From: Parachlamydiaceae bacterium
GTDB lineage: Bacteria; Chlamydiota; Chlamydiia; Chlamydiales; Parachlamydiaceae
Length of the DNA stretch: 64,000 nt
Assembly: GCA_013813265.1 (NCBI GenBank)
Contig: JACCRY010000124.1
Coordinates: 1-64,000 of the forward strand
Direction of reading: 5' to 3'
Shown here: positions 29,285-36,832 of the stretch, piece after piece
Layout: each line of letters begins with the position of its first letter
How positions within the stretch are numbered: the stretch's first letter is position 1
Notes under the pieces: generated by a model
What the model was told of the DNA's origin: nothing
The model's input: only the letters and a program-made list of their open reading frames with translations
Database searches by the model: none
Position numbers and translations under genes: made by a program

Positions 29285-30012
29285 ATAAGAGAACTTCTGC
29301 TGGGAAAATTCATTTTATTTACACAACATGAGACCAATTCTTCCATCAAAGATGAATCATGACCATTTTGAAGTAATAAATATCCTCTAGGATCAAAAAC
29401 CTCAATAGGGAATTCGTTTACAAAAAGAACAAATGGATCTAGCGTCTCCATCTTTAAATAGGGGAAATTCACGGTGAGTTTTTGCATGATACATATTAAA
29501 TCATCATTAAATTCCCCAATCCAATGGAAACATCCAGGTTTTATCCCTACCAAAACTTCCAAAAGGGTCAGTGCGAGTTTTTTGTGTCCTTCGTTGATAT
29601 CAGACGAAATATATTCGATTAGTTCATGACTTTTTGGATTCCCTATGATTTCTTTCATTTCTTGCCAATGCAAATCAATATTGGTGCCATTAGCAAGACT
29701 CTCCAGGATGATTGAAGATGAGTCTCGCAACTTTTTTATCTCTACTTTGTATCTTAAGGAGTATTGCATCATTTTTACTGATTCTACTGCAATCATTGGT
29801 AAGTCTGGACTTGCTGATAAATCATCTAATTCTTTGTACCAAAAACATTGTTGAATGGTACGCGCACACCAATTCACAGTATTAACAGCTGGAGTATATA
29901 GGTAATAAATTAACTCTGCGACTTTACTAGATTGACTTTTGAAGGGCTCTGGCACTAGGATTGGAAGAGTAGTCAATTTATTATAATAGAGGTTATGGGA
30001 GACAATTTTCAT
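29278..30012 (-). CDS. unknown protein, N-terminal part of probable split gene
   Basis: A 244-aa product with good initiation context (AGGTGA shortly before ATG 30012). It is helical and soluble with no signal peptide. The C-terminal part reads GYLLLQNGHDSSLMEELVSC before the frame ends in MNFPSRSSLIC and a TAG. The sequence continues smoothly in another frame into the 28916-29284 ORF, so the ending is probably a frameshift artefact or real gene decay. No family recognised. Confidence 0.55.
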   Translation of the reverse strand: MKIVSHNLYYNKLTTLPILVPEPFKSQSSKVAELIYYLYTPAVNTVNWCARTIQQCFWYKELDDLSASPDLPMIAVESVKMMQYSLRYKVEIKKLRDSSSIILESLANGTNIDLHWQEMKEIIGNPKSHELIEYISSDINEGHKKLALTLLEVLVGIKPGCFHWIGEFNDDLICIMQKLTVNFPYLKMETLDPFVLFVNEFPIEVFDPRGYLLLQNGHDSSLMEELVSCCVNKMNFPSRSSLIC

Positions 30013-30134
30013 ATTTCACCTATAGTTATACTGTTAACTGTGAGATTGCTATATCAGTTAATGGGTTAATAAAAGTTATATCATATAAATGTTTTAATAC
30101 TTTAAAAGAGGGTTGGTTGAGTTTTTTTGTCTAA

Positions 30135-31508
30135 TTAATCATCCATGTTGTAGTGTCGATAGCGTTCCAATGTCTGATTGGAAACAATGATTTCGATTCC
30201 AGGCTTGAGATTTCTTAAAGTGTGTAGGCCGCTTTCAGAGACATTTGGGCAATTTGTCAGAGTCAATATTTTAATATTAGGGAGGGCATTGATAAGGTCG
30301 ATAAGGCTATTGTCATCAATGTTTTGACAGTAAAGAAGCTGAAGATGTTTAAGTTTTAAATTATGACACTCTTTGAATGCATTCTCGGAAATTTGACAGT
30401 AAATGGGAATGTGATACCAGTTCTGCCATCCAAACTCCTTTTTTATTTCAGTAGCTCGATAGCCTCCTAGAGTAAGGCTTTCCAACTCTGTCAATGAATT
30501 AATGATATGTTTAAAACCTTCATCAGTGAATTTGGCAGATAATCCTTCTAAGTGCAAAATCTTTAGATTATCGGATAGCTTAAAAATACTCATGTCTCCG
30601 ATATTGGGTATTTTGCCCAAGCGCAACCAGCGGAGTTGAGGCATTGTCTCATTTAATGACGCCAATCCAACATCTGAAATTTCCAGACTACAAGGTGGAA
30701 GGTTATCTACAACAGAAGGAGAAATCGTAAGAGGGTAGTCGTGAGGAATAAAGTAAGTATCATGACTGGTCAGAACGCTCAATTCTTCCAACTTATTGAA
30801 TTTTGACAGTAAATCAAGAGTATTATCCGTAAAATTTTCAGCTCTTTTTTTCCAAAATATACATTCTGCTATTCGAAGTGATTCGAGATTGGGTAATGAA
30901 GAAACCAACATACTGAGATTACTTTCTTTAAGTGCACAATCCCAGAGTCTTAAATTTTTAACATTCAAATTTAGCTTCGGTGTTAAGTTATCAAAGTCAC
31001 AGCTGTAAAGGACAAGCTTATTAAGTTCCTGAAATCCATCTAATAGGTTTGGAAGGTCGATCCTCGAGCCAGCAACGAATCCGTACGCTTGAAAAATTGA
31101 GATTTTGGAGGTAGCTGCCCGACTTTCAGGTTGATTGATATTTTGAAAAAAATCTTTTGGAGCTCCCAACTCAAAGGTCAATGTTTTCACATTTGGCATA
31201 GCTAATAGAGCAGGCATTATTCCAGTTTTCCATTTGAATTTCGCTGCTTCTGATTCATAAATGTGGGTGGAGCTTAATCTCAATCCAGAAGCATCAAGAT
31301 GCTGCGAAACAACATTAAGTACATCTTCATCTGTGGAAACTGTGGTATTATAAGGGCTAAAGAAACCAATTCTTAGTTCTCCGAGATTAGTAATATAAGG
31401 CTGTTTCCAATGTAAGCTGGTGTTCCCGTCAAGAAGATCATCGCTTCCATTCAATTTCAAGGAAATTAGCAGTAAATAAAATATTAGACCATTTAAAATC
31501 CTACACAT
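30135..31508 (-). CDS. secreted leucine-rich repeat protein (RNI/AMN1-like)
   Basis: A 457-aa protein with a signal peptide (hydrophobic LIFYLLLISLKLNG at residues 8-21) and a GAGG ribosome binding site 9 nt before the ATG. The body is a series of ribonuclease-inhibitor/cysteine-containing LRRs of the F-box-associated style, such as LPNLESLRIAECIF, LTELESLTLGG, CHNLKLKHLQLLYCQN and LPNIKILTLTNCPNVSESGL. There is no F-box visible and no enzymatic domain. LRR proteins of this kind are common in amoeba-infecting chlamydiae and are presumed to bind host proteins; export across the inner membrane is indicated by the signal peptide. The gene is monocistronic. Confidence 0.8.
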   Translation of the reverse strand: MCRILNGLIFYLLLISLKLNGSDDLLDGNTSLHWKQPYITNLGELRIGFFSPYNTTVSTDEDVLNVVSQHLDASGLRLSSTHIYESEAAKFKWKTGIMPALLAMPNVKTLTFELGAPKDFFQNINQPESRAATSKISIFQAYGFVAGSRIDLPNLLDGFQELNKLVLYSCDFDNLTPKLNLNVKNLRLWDCALKESNLSMLVSSLPNLESLRIAECIFWKKRAENFTDNTLDLLSKFNKLEELSVLTSHDTYFIPHDYPLTISPSVVDNLPPCSLEISDVGLASLNETMPQLRWLRLGKIPNIGDMSIFKLSDNLKILHLEGLSAKFTDEGFKHIINSLTELESLTLGGYRATEIKKEFGWQNWYHIPIYCQISENAFKECHNLKLKHLQLLYCQNIDDNSLIDLINALPNIKILTLTNCPNVSESGLHTLRNLKPGIEIIVSNQTLERYRHYNMDD

Positions 31509-31769
31509 TTGTATAACCTCTCTTTTAAGATTAACAATAAATGAGTTCTATAAATAAGTCAATTAGCTAATAGGGTGGAATTTTGGGCTGGAAATAAAAT
31601 AATAGTAGATATTTTTGTTATCAAATCTTCAAAATCAACTCCATTTACAAATCTTTCCATTTTCATTCAATTTATAGTTTAATATTACTATCGAATTTGT
31701 CATAATTAAATATATAAAAAATGATTATTATGTTCTTGAAATATATCCATTCTCAAATTGGGTTAGATA
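31509..31769. other. AT-rich intergenic region
   Basis: About 260 bases of very AT-rich sequence between the divergent LRR and 2H-like frames. No gene, RNA or clear repeat is visible. Confidence 0.4.
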
Positions 31770-32180
31770 ATTCAAGGATATATTGTTAGGACTTTAAAAT
31801 GTGGGCCAACGGGATTAATCTATTTAGAGGTTTCTAACGATTATATTTTTGAATTAATTAAATTTATTGAAGCTGATGGTTTTTTAAATTCTACATGCCT
31901 GGATGGTCCTAACTCTATTGGAGCCCATATTTCAGTCATCTCTAGTCAAGAGGCGAGATTTCTCAAAAAATTTGAAGAACTTGAACAAAAATTCTTTTTT
32001 ATAATAAAAGATTGTATTAAAGTACATCCACCTCTGTGGAAGGCTGTGGACGAGTTATATATTCTTGTTGTTGAAGCTCCTGAGTTGGATGCAATTAGAA
32101 AGAAATATGGCCTCCCCAAAATGTCACATGAATTTCATATTACTATAGGATTAAAGCCAAATGTCTTTTTTTTAAATTGA
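31770..32180 (+). CDS. 2H phosphoesterase-like protein without ATG start
   Basis: An open frame of 136 codons bounded by TAG upstream of 31770 and TGA at 32178-32180. It contains no ATG, GTG or TTG near its beginning; the first possible initiator is ATT at 31770. The product has two HxT/S-type motifs, HISV (His 53) and HITI (His 123), at the spacing and hydrophobic context of the 2H phosphoesterase superfamily (RNA ligase/cyclic phosphodiesterase fold). Surrounding coding sequence (ELYILVVEAPELDAIRKKYGL) looks natural. Either it starts at ATT or it has lost its 5' end. The upstream neighbour is divergent and the downstream gene is 76 bp away. Confidence 0.55.
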   Translation: MQGYIVRTLKCGPTGLIYLEVSNDYIFELIKFIEADGFLNSTCLDGPNSIGAHISVISSQEARFLKKFEELEQKFFFIIKDCIKVHPPLWKAVDELYILVVEAPELDAIRKKYGLPKMSHEFHITIGLKPNVFFLN

Positions 32181-32256
32181 GCTTATAATTGGGAATTGAA
32201 TTTAAGAGTTTAGTTGATGAATTGGTTTATTGAACCTGTAGGTAATCGTTGAAACT

Positions 32257-33732
32257 ATGCTTTTGCATTGGAAAAAAAATATAAAAAAGACTGAAAAAGT
32301 GGAAAATAAAGAAGTTTACTGGACGATTTGTCCAGATTGTTATGGACGCGGCAAAAAAAACATGCGGCTTCGCAAGAAATCGAAACTCCGTTACCAAATA
32401 GCAATGAATGAATTTGAAAAAACTCAGGGTGAAGGAAAGGTTTCGGTTCGCCCTAAGGTCACTCAATATTTATGCGATAATTGCATTGGGTCTGGTTTGA
32501 TTCCTGCTTCTAGTCACCCCGAAGCAGATTCGGAAAACTATCCACATGTAGCAATTATTGGGGCAGGTATAGGTGGTGTTGCGCTTGCTGTAGCTTGTCT
32601 GCATCGTGGCATTCCATTTACCCTTTATGAGCGCGATAGCAGCTTCGATGCACGAGCTCAGGGCTACGGACTTACCTTGCAACAAGCAAGTAACGCAATT
32701 AAAGGATTGGGTCTTTTCTCTTTAAAAGACGGGGGTAATTCCACACGCCATGTAGTGCACACTACAGATGGAAAAGAAATTATTGAATGGGGAATGAGGA
32801 CGCATGCAAACATTACAGAGTTTCCAAAGCGTAAAAATGTGCATATTCCGCGGCAGGCCTTGCGCTTAGCGTTGCTTGAGCAATTGGGCGCGCATGATGT
32901 CGTGCAGTGGGGGCACCGCTTAGTTGGTTTAAAACAATGTGAAGATAAGGGTGTTGAGCTTGGCTTTCAGGTTAACGGAGATATAAAGAATGTCAAGGCA
33001 GATTTGGTAGTGGGTGCTGATGGCATTCGTAGTGTTGTGCGCAACTTGTTAATTGGTGAGGATATTACTCCTTTACGTTACCTGGGTTATGTCGTCATAT
33101 TGGGGATTTGTCCTTTAGAAGCACTTAAGGGTGTTGAGAGTTCTTTGCTCGACTCAGCCACCGTGTTTCAAACTGTCAACGGCCATGAGCGTATCTACGT
33201 GATGCCCTATTCATTAGACTCAGTAATGTGGCAACTTAGTTTCCCTATGCCCGAAGAAGAAGCTAAGGCCCTGAGTGCACAAGGAGCTCAAGCACTTAAA
33301 GAAGAAGCGTGTCGTAGAACTCAGTGGCATATGCCCGTTCCTCAAATTTTATCAGCAACCTTACCTTCACAAATTTCAGGTTATCCGGTGTACGATCGGG
33401 AATTACTCAAGTCGGAATTGTTGGGAAAAGTTGGGGCGGTTACTTTGATTGGAGATGCAGCTCACCCTATGAGTCCATTTAAAGGACAAGGTGCAAATCA
33501 AGCTCTTTTGGATGCACTGGCACTGGCTCGTAACATTTCATTAGCATGTACTCCCTTGTCTAAATGGGAAGCAACCGGATTAAGAGAAATTGTACTAACT
33601 GAATTTGAAGAAGAAATGTTAGCACGTAGTGCTTCGAAAGTGAAGGACTCAGCTGAGGCTGTGGAACTTCTGCATTCCAAAGGTGTGCTACGTGAAGGGG
33701 ATGGACCTAAAGGAAGGATCATTACGAAGTAA
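32257..33732 (+). CDS. FAD-dependent monooxygenase with N-terminal zinc-knuckle region
   Basis: A 491-aa protein. Residues about 24-84 carry two CxxC pairs (CPDCYGRGKK and CDNCIGSG), similar to the DnaJ-type CxxCxGxG knuckle, separated by a basic helix. From about 92 comes a group A flavin monooxygenase: dinucleotide-binding GAGIGGVALA with YERD at the end of strand 2, the DG motif GADGIRS near 250, and the GD motif LIGDAAHPMSPFKGQGANQAL near 395. It probably hydroxylates an aromatic or related small molecule using NAD(P)H and oxygen; the substrate is unknown. The initiation context is weak. A clear terminator follows at 33746. Confidence 0.8.
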   Translation: MLLHWKKNIKKTEKVENKEVYWTICPDCYGRGKKNMRLRKKSKLRYQIAMNEFEKTQGEGKVSVRPKVTQYLCDNCIGSGLIPASSHPEADSENYPHVAIIGAGIGGVALAVACLHRGIPFTLYERDSSFDARAQGYGLTLQQASNAIKGLGLFSLKDGGNSTRHVVHTTDGKEIIEWGMRTHANITEFPKRKNVHIPRQALRLALLEQLGAHDVVQWGHRLVGLKQCEDKGVELGFQVNGDIKNVKADLVVGADGIRSVVRNLLIGEDITPLRYLGYVVILGICPLEALKGVESSLLDSATVFQTVNGHERIYVMPYSLDSVMWQLSFPMPEEEAKALSAQGAQALKEEACRRTQWHMPVPQILSATLPSQISGYPVYDRELLKSELLGKVGAVTLIGDAAHPMSPFKGQGANQALLDALALARNISLACTPLSKWEATGLREIVLTEFEEEMLARSASKVKDSAEAVELLHSKGVLREGDGPKGRIITK

Positions 33733-33745
33733 TCTACATTCAAAA

Positions 33746-33778
33746 TGCACCCACTAGACATTAATGGGTGCAATTTTT
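33746..33778 (+). terminator. rho-independent terminator after the monooxygenase gene
   Basis: TGCACCCA (33746-33753) pairs perfectly with TGGGTGCA (33765-33772) across an 11-nt loop and is followed by ATTTTTAT. Confidence 0.8.
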
Positions 33779-33936
33779 ATGATTTTGTTATGGAAAGAAA
33801 GTCACGAATCGCACCATTGGGTCTTGGAGACTTACAGCACAAAAAGAATCACTCCAAAAAGGATTGCAAATTGATTTAAGTATTGATCGGAGCGATAAAT
33901 GCCCTTATTTCTTTTTTTTGAATTATTAGAGAGGTA

Positions 33937-33968
33937 CCATTCCCTTTCGAGAATTTCACAGGGAATGG
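33937..33968. repeat. 9-bp inverted repeat
   Basis: CCATTCCCT (33937-33945) pairs with AGGGAATGG (33960-33968). There is no U-run on either side. It lies at the 3' side of the small minus-strand frame at 33978 and may act as its terminator or be a decayed repeat. Confidence 0.35.
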
Positions 33969-33977
33969 CTCTAAAGA

Positions 33978-34193
33978 CTAAACTAAATCAATAGTCTTAT
34001 ATTTCCTCGTTAAGTCATCGAGAAAATGTATTGTTCGATCTTGGATTAATGCCTCTAGATGTCTTCTTGATGGGTAATCAAAGTCGTGCCGCTCTCCTTC
34101 AGGTGAATCGTATTCGTCATAAATTGCTCCAGTAAAAATTAAAACATGCAATCCCAGACGATCTTCTCCATCGACTTTATATCTAAGGATCAA
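33978..34193 (-). CDS. small hypothetical protein, start uncertain
   Basis: A 71-codon frame starting at a TTG, open a further five codons upstream without ATG (reading SNHEYLILRYKVDGEDRLG). It is acidic and ends KYKTIDLV. The composition looks like real coding (HDFDYPSRRHLEALIQD), but the lack of a proper start suggests a truncated remnant of a larger gene. Family not recognised. Confidence 0.4.
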   Translation of the reverse strand: MILRYKVDGEDRLGLHVLIFTGAIYDEYDSPEGERHDFDYPSRRHLEALIQDRTIHFLDDLTRKYKTIDLV

Positions 34194-34199
34194 ATATTC

Positions 34200-34470
34200 A
34201 TGATTTGACTTAGCTTACCGACTTTGCTTGTTGGCGGGCAAACTTCGCCATGCACTTCAAAATACAATAGGGCATCTAAAAAAATATAGAATCCCCTTCC
34301 TTTCCCTAATACCTATGGGATGGGCAAGCTCTTGAACAAAATCTTCGAGAACTTGTGGAAGAATATTTTACGACCAAGGGATGAGTAGTTTACTTTCAAG
34401 GGAGAGGGGAGTTCACCATTTATCTTTTTCAGAGATTGAATCTTGCATCGGTTAATTAGTGCACCAAAAA
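34200..34470. other. gene-poor region with a possible coding remnant
   Basis: A short plus-strand frame near 34321-34385 reads GQALEQNLRELVEEYFTTKG before a stop. It could be the tail of a lost gene. Nothing else is recognisable. Confidence 0.25.
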
Positions 34471-34471
34471 C

Positions 34472-34505
34472 AAAAATGGCAGTTATGACTCTCGTCGTAA
34501 CTGCC
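34472..34505 (-). terminator. rho-independent terminator of tRNA-Asn
   Basis: On the minus strand GGCAGTTA (34505-34498) pairs with TAACTGCC (34485-34478) across a 12-nt loop, followed by ATTTTTG. It begins 13 nt after the tRNA 3' end. Confidence 0.8.
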
Positions 34506-34517
34506 TGATTCTAAGAA

Positions 34518-34589
34518 CTCCGGGTGCAAGATTCGAACTTGCGACCAATGGATTAACAGTCCACTGCTCTACCGCTGAGCTAACCCGGA
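34518..34589 (-). tRNA. tRNA-Asn (GTT)
   Basis: A 72-nt cloverleaf on the minus strand. Acceptor TCCGGGT/ACCCGGA with discriminator G, D arm GCTCAGCGGTAGAGC, anticodon stem GTGGA/TCCAT with loop CTGTTAA (anticodon GTT), and T arm with GTTCGAATC. The CCA is not encoded. It decodes AAC and AAU. Confidence 0.95.
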
Positions 34590-34859
34590 TTATGAACCAT
34601 ACTATAAGAAATACGCTCTTTTTCGTGCAATCAGAAATTGTAGGTGCACGCAAAAATATTAAAAAAGAGGTTCTCGTAATACCAGCGAAGTGTATAAATT
34701 TTATCTGCATCATCGAAACTCGATGTGCCATGAAGTGCTAATTAGCAAAAATGGATGTAGTGTCTGTCATTGTTTTACTTCTTTATGCATTAAATGTCTT
34801 CAAAAGGCTTCGAGATCTATAATTAGGCATTCTTATCATGCTGTACATGCAAACTTCTC

Positions 34860-35018
34860 TTTAGAATCGCGTGTTTCTTTCACTGCTACCGCAGCTCTGA
34901 CTTATAAAATTGCCGTAACCCAACGTTGTGTTCAGACCTGCCGGCCTTTCACTGCACGCGGGGCTACGGCAAATTAAAAGCCAGAGCTCCGGACGCAGTG
35001 AAAGAACACGTGATTTAA
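34860..35018. repeat. long inverted repeat (MITE-like)
   Basis: Left arm 34860-34918 (TTTAGAATCGCGTGTTTCTT... to GCCGTA) pairs with right arm 34964-35018 (TACGGC... to AAAGAACACGTGATTTAAA) with scattered mismatches around a 45-nt spacer. It has no credible coding content. It resembles a miniature transposable element or a structured repeat next to a tRNA gene. Confidence 0.5.
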
Positions 35019-35513
35019 AAGGGTTTGAATAAACAGCCTGATTGAAATAACCAGATAGGGTCGCTGACAATAGCTTGTCAAGGGAGAGTTTATCCAACCA
35101 ATAATCGGAATGTTCAATCTAAAATTTCTCGATGCTTGTACCGCTACACCAGTCCAAAAGCTGTTTTGTTAAGATGCCTCAAAAAAATAATTTTGGGAGA
35201 ATTTATGCTAAAAAATAGGGTTTACTCAATTTGAATTACCCGCCATTACTACCACGAACTATATTTGAGTAGTATCGACCTGTAGATAGACTGAAGGCAT
35301 GAAAAATGTAAACTGAAAATAAGAATTATAGAATGAAAATGTCCTTACAAAAATCTGATAATTCCCTCAAATAGTCTTCTAAGAAAGCTTCCAAAAAATG
35401 CCTGTGATTTTTTTTCTTGTTGTCAAATATGTTTTGTTTGCGATATACGGTTGTCTTAACTGTTGAAAAAAAATCTGAGATTAATTCTCAACTCTAAACC
35501 AAGGAATTGTTTT
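35019..35513. other. intergenic region, nothing recognisable
   Basis: About 500 bases with stops in all frames, between the inverted repeat and the insA remnant. No RNA gene or clear repeat seen. The part just before 35514 may be the left end of the insertion sequence, but I see no terminal inverted repeats. Confidence 0.35.
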
Positions 35514-35711
35514 ATGCAGTGCTCTTGTCCACAATGTGGGTCTTATGCTTTTAAACGCAATGGTTACACGCGGCATGGCAAACAAAATCATCGTTGTCTT
35601 GATTGTGGTCGACAATTTTCATTAGACCTCTTTCTCTTTTCCACAGATGAGCCAGGATTAGGAGGAGGGAAAACTCTTTCACAAAATATAACACAGGAAA
35701 GCGCTTTCTAA
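35514..35711 (+). pseudogene. InsA-like transposase N-terminal fragment (IS1-type zinc ribbon)
   Basis: From the ATG at 35514, which AAGGA precedes, the product reads CPQCGSYAFKRNGYTRHGKQ followed by HRCLDCGRQF. This is the Cys4 zinc ribbon of IS1-family InsA and related transposase helpers. After about 38 residues the similarity stops and an unrelated tail runs to a TAA. The helix-turn-helix part and InsB are missing. The fragment marks a former insertion. Confidence 0.65.
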
Positions 35712-35724
35712 AAACTCACCATTT

Positions 35725-35748
35725 GTGTAGCCTTGAAAGAGGCTACAC
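35725..35748. repeat. 8-bp perfect hairpin
   Basis: GTGTAGCC (35725-35732) and GGCTACAC (35741-35748) around the loop TTGAAAGA. It could be a transcription pause or terminator, although no U-run follows on the plus strand (CTTCTCAAG). Confidence 0.4.
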
Positions 35749-35849
35749 TTCTCAAGTACGTCATTCGATTTAAATTGTCTGTTTGGACGGTTCAAAGCCC
35801 CGGGGTGAAGGTACTAGTGTGAAAATCCCGTTACTCGAAGGAAAAAATT

Positions 35850-36746
35850 ATGCGTTTAAAATGGCTATTGACACTGTCAATGGCAACTGTGGGAGCATGG
35901 GCTTCTCCTCTACAAGCTGAACTCTGTGAAGCCTATTTTAATCTAGATGCCGGCTATCGAAGAGATAGTCTTTCAACTGTCATCAATTCTACTACCCTGA
36001 ATGATGAAATCACTACTCAAAACCAATTAAAAGTTAAAGATCTTACTCTATTTCAGCTGGGATGCAAAGGACAACTTCTGCTTTGTGATGCTTTTGTGCG
36101 CGGCGAAGCCTATTGGGGTTGGGCTGGCAATGGAATTTATCATAAAGCTACACGTATCTCCTCTAATTATACCAAACTAAACACTAAAACCCATCTCCAT
36201 AACGGTAGAACCAAAGATTTTACTCTTCTTGCTGGTTACTACTTTTCGCTTTGTGGCCTGTTGGACTTAGCTCCGGTTGGCGGGTGGTCTTATCAGTCTC
36301 AGGAATTCAAAATCAAAAAAGTTCAAATAAACAATTTTTCACGTGATTCGTTACAGGGAGCTCAATACAGCAATTATTGGCAAGGACCGTGTGTTGGAGT
36401 AGATGCTAGATTAGATCTCTGTGGATTCAGAATGAGAGGCGGATACACTTATCACTGGGCAACTTGGCATGCAAAATGGATCCTGAAAGACCAGTATGAA
36501 ATGAGTTTTTCTGAATCAGGCAAATCCTCCTCAGCTCATGGTCAAGTTGTTCATCTGAATGTTCTCATGCCCATATTCCCTTGTGTTGAAGCGGGAGTCG
36601 GGTTTAAGTGGCAAAAATGGCGAGCTCAAAGTGGAAAAGGGAAAATTGTACTTCCTGTTGCTGGACACCAAAAGAAAAACAGCAAAGTTAAACACAGTTG
36701 CTGGGATTCTTATGTCGTCTCTCTTGATTTAGGGATCATTTTTTAA
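35850..36746 (+). CDS. cysteine-containing outer membrane beta-barrel (MOMP-like)
   Basis: A 298-aa protein; AAGGA lies 8 nt before the ATG. It has a Sec signal peptide with probable cleavage after SPLQA (residue 24). The mature part has alternating-hydrophobicity strands with aromatic girdles (FQLGCKGQLLLCDAFVRG, RMRGGYTYHWATWHAKW) and ends in LDLGIIF, a terminal Phe as required for BAM-mediated insertion. About ten cysteines suggest disulfide cross-linking, as in chlamydial outer membranes. It is most like the MOMP-like families of environmental chlamydiae. It probably serves as a porin or adhesin; function inferred from architecture. Confidence 0.75.
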   Translation: MRLKWLLTLSMATVGAWASPLQAELCEAYFNLDAGYRRDSLSTVINSTTLNDEITTQNQLKVKDLTLFQLGCKGQLLLCDAFVRGEAYWGWAGNGIYHKATRISSNYTKLNTKTHLHNGRTKDFTLLAGYYFSLCGLLDLAPVGGWSYQSQEFKIKKVQINNFSRDSLQGAQYSNYWQGPCVGVDARLDLCGFRMRGGYTYHWATWHAKWILKDQYEMSFSESGKSSSAHGQVVHLNVLMPIFPCVEAGVGFKWQKWRAQSGKGKIVLPVAGHQKKNSKVKHSCWDSYVVSLDLGIIF

Positions 36747-36799
36747 AAAAAAAGGTTAATTTTATCTTTTAACAAAAAAATTCTCTGGGTAAATCCGCG

Positions 36800-36828
36800 C
36801 CTCTGTGTTAAAAAAACAAACACAGAGG
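36800..36828 (+). promoter_or_regulatory. hairpin sequestering the ribosome binding site of the next gene
   Basis: CCTCTGTGTT (36800-36809) pairs perfectly with AACACAGAGG (36819-36828) over a 9-nt A-rich loop. The AGAGG Shine-Dalgarno (36824-36828), 4 nt before ATG 36833, is inside the 3' arm. When folded it would block translation. Confidence 0.55.
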
Positions 36829-36832
36829 TATC

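Noticed and set aside
34518-34589. tRNA-Asn as an attachment site for an integrated element
   Set aside because: I found no direct repeat of the tRNA 3' end within the window and no integrase gene.
34690-34977. 95-codon plus-strand frame with several CxxC-like pairs
   Set aside because: Half of it lies in one arm of the long inverted repeat, composition is unnatural, and no ribosome binding site precedes it.
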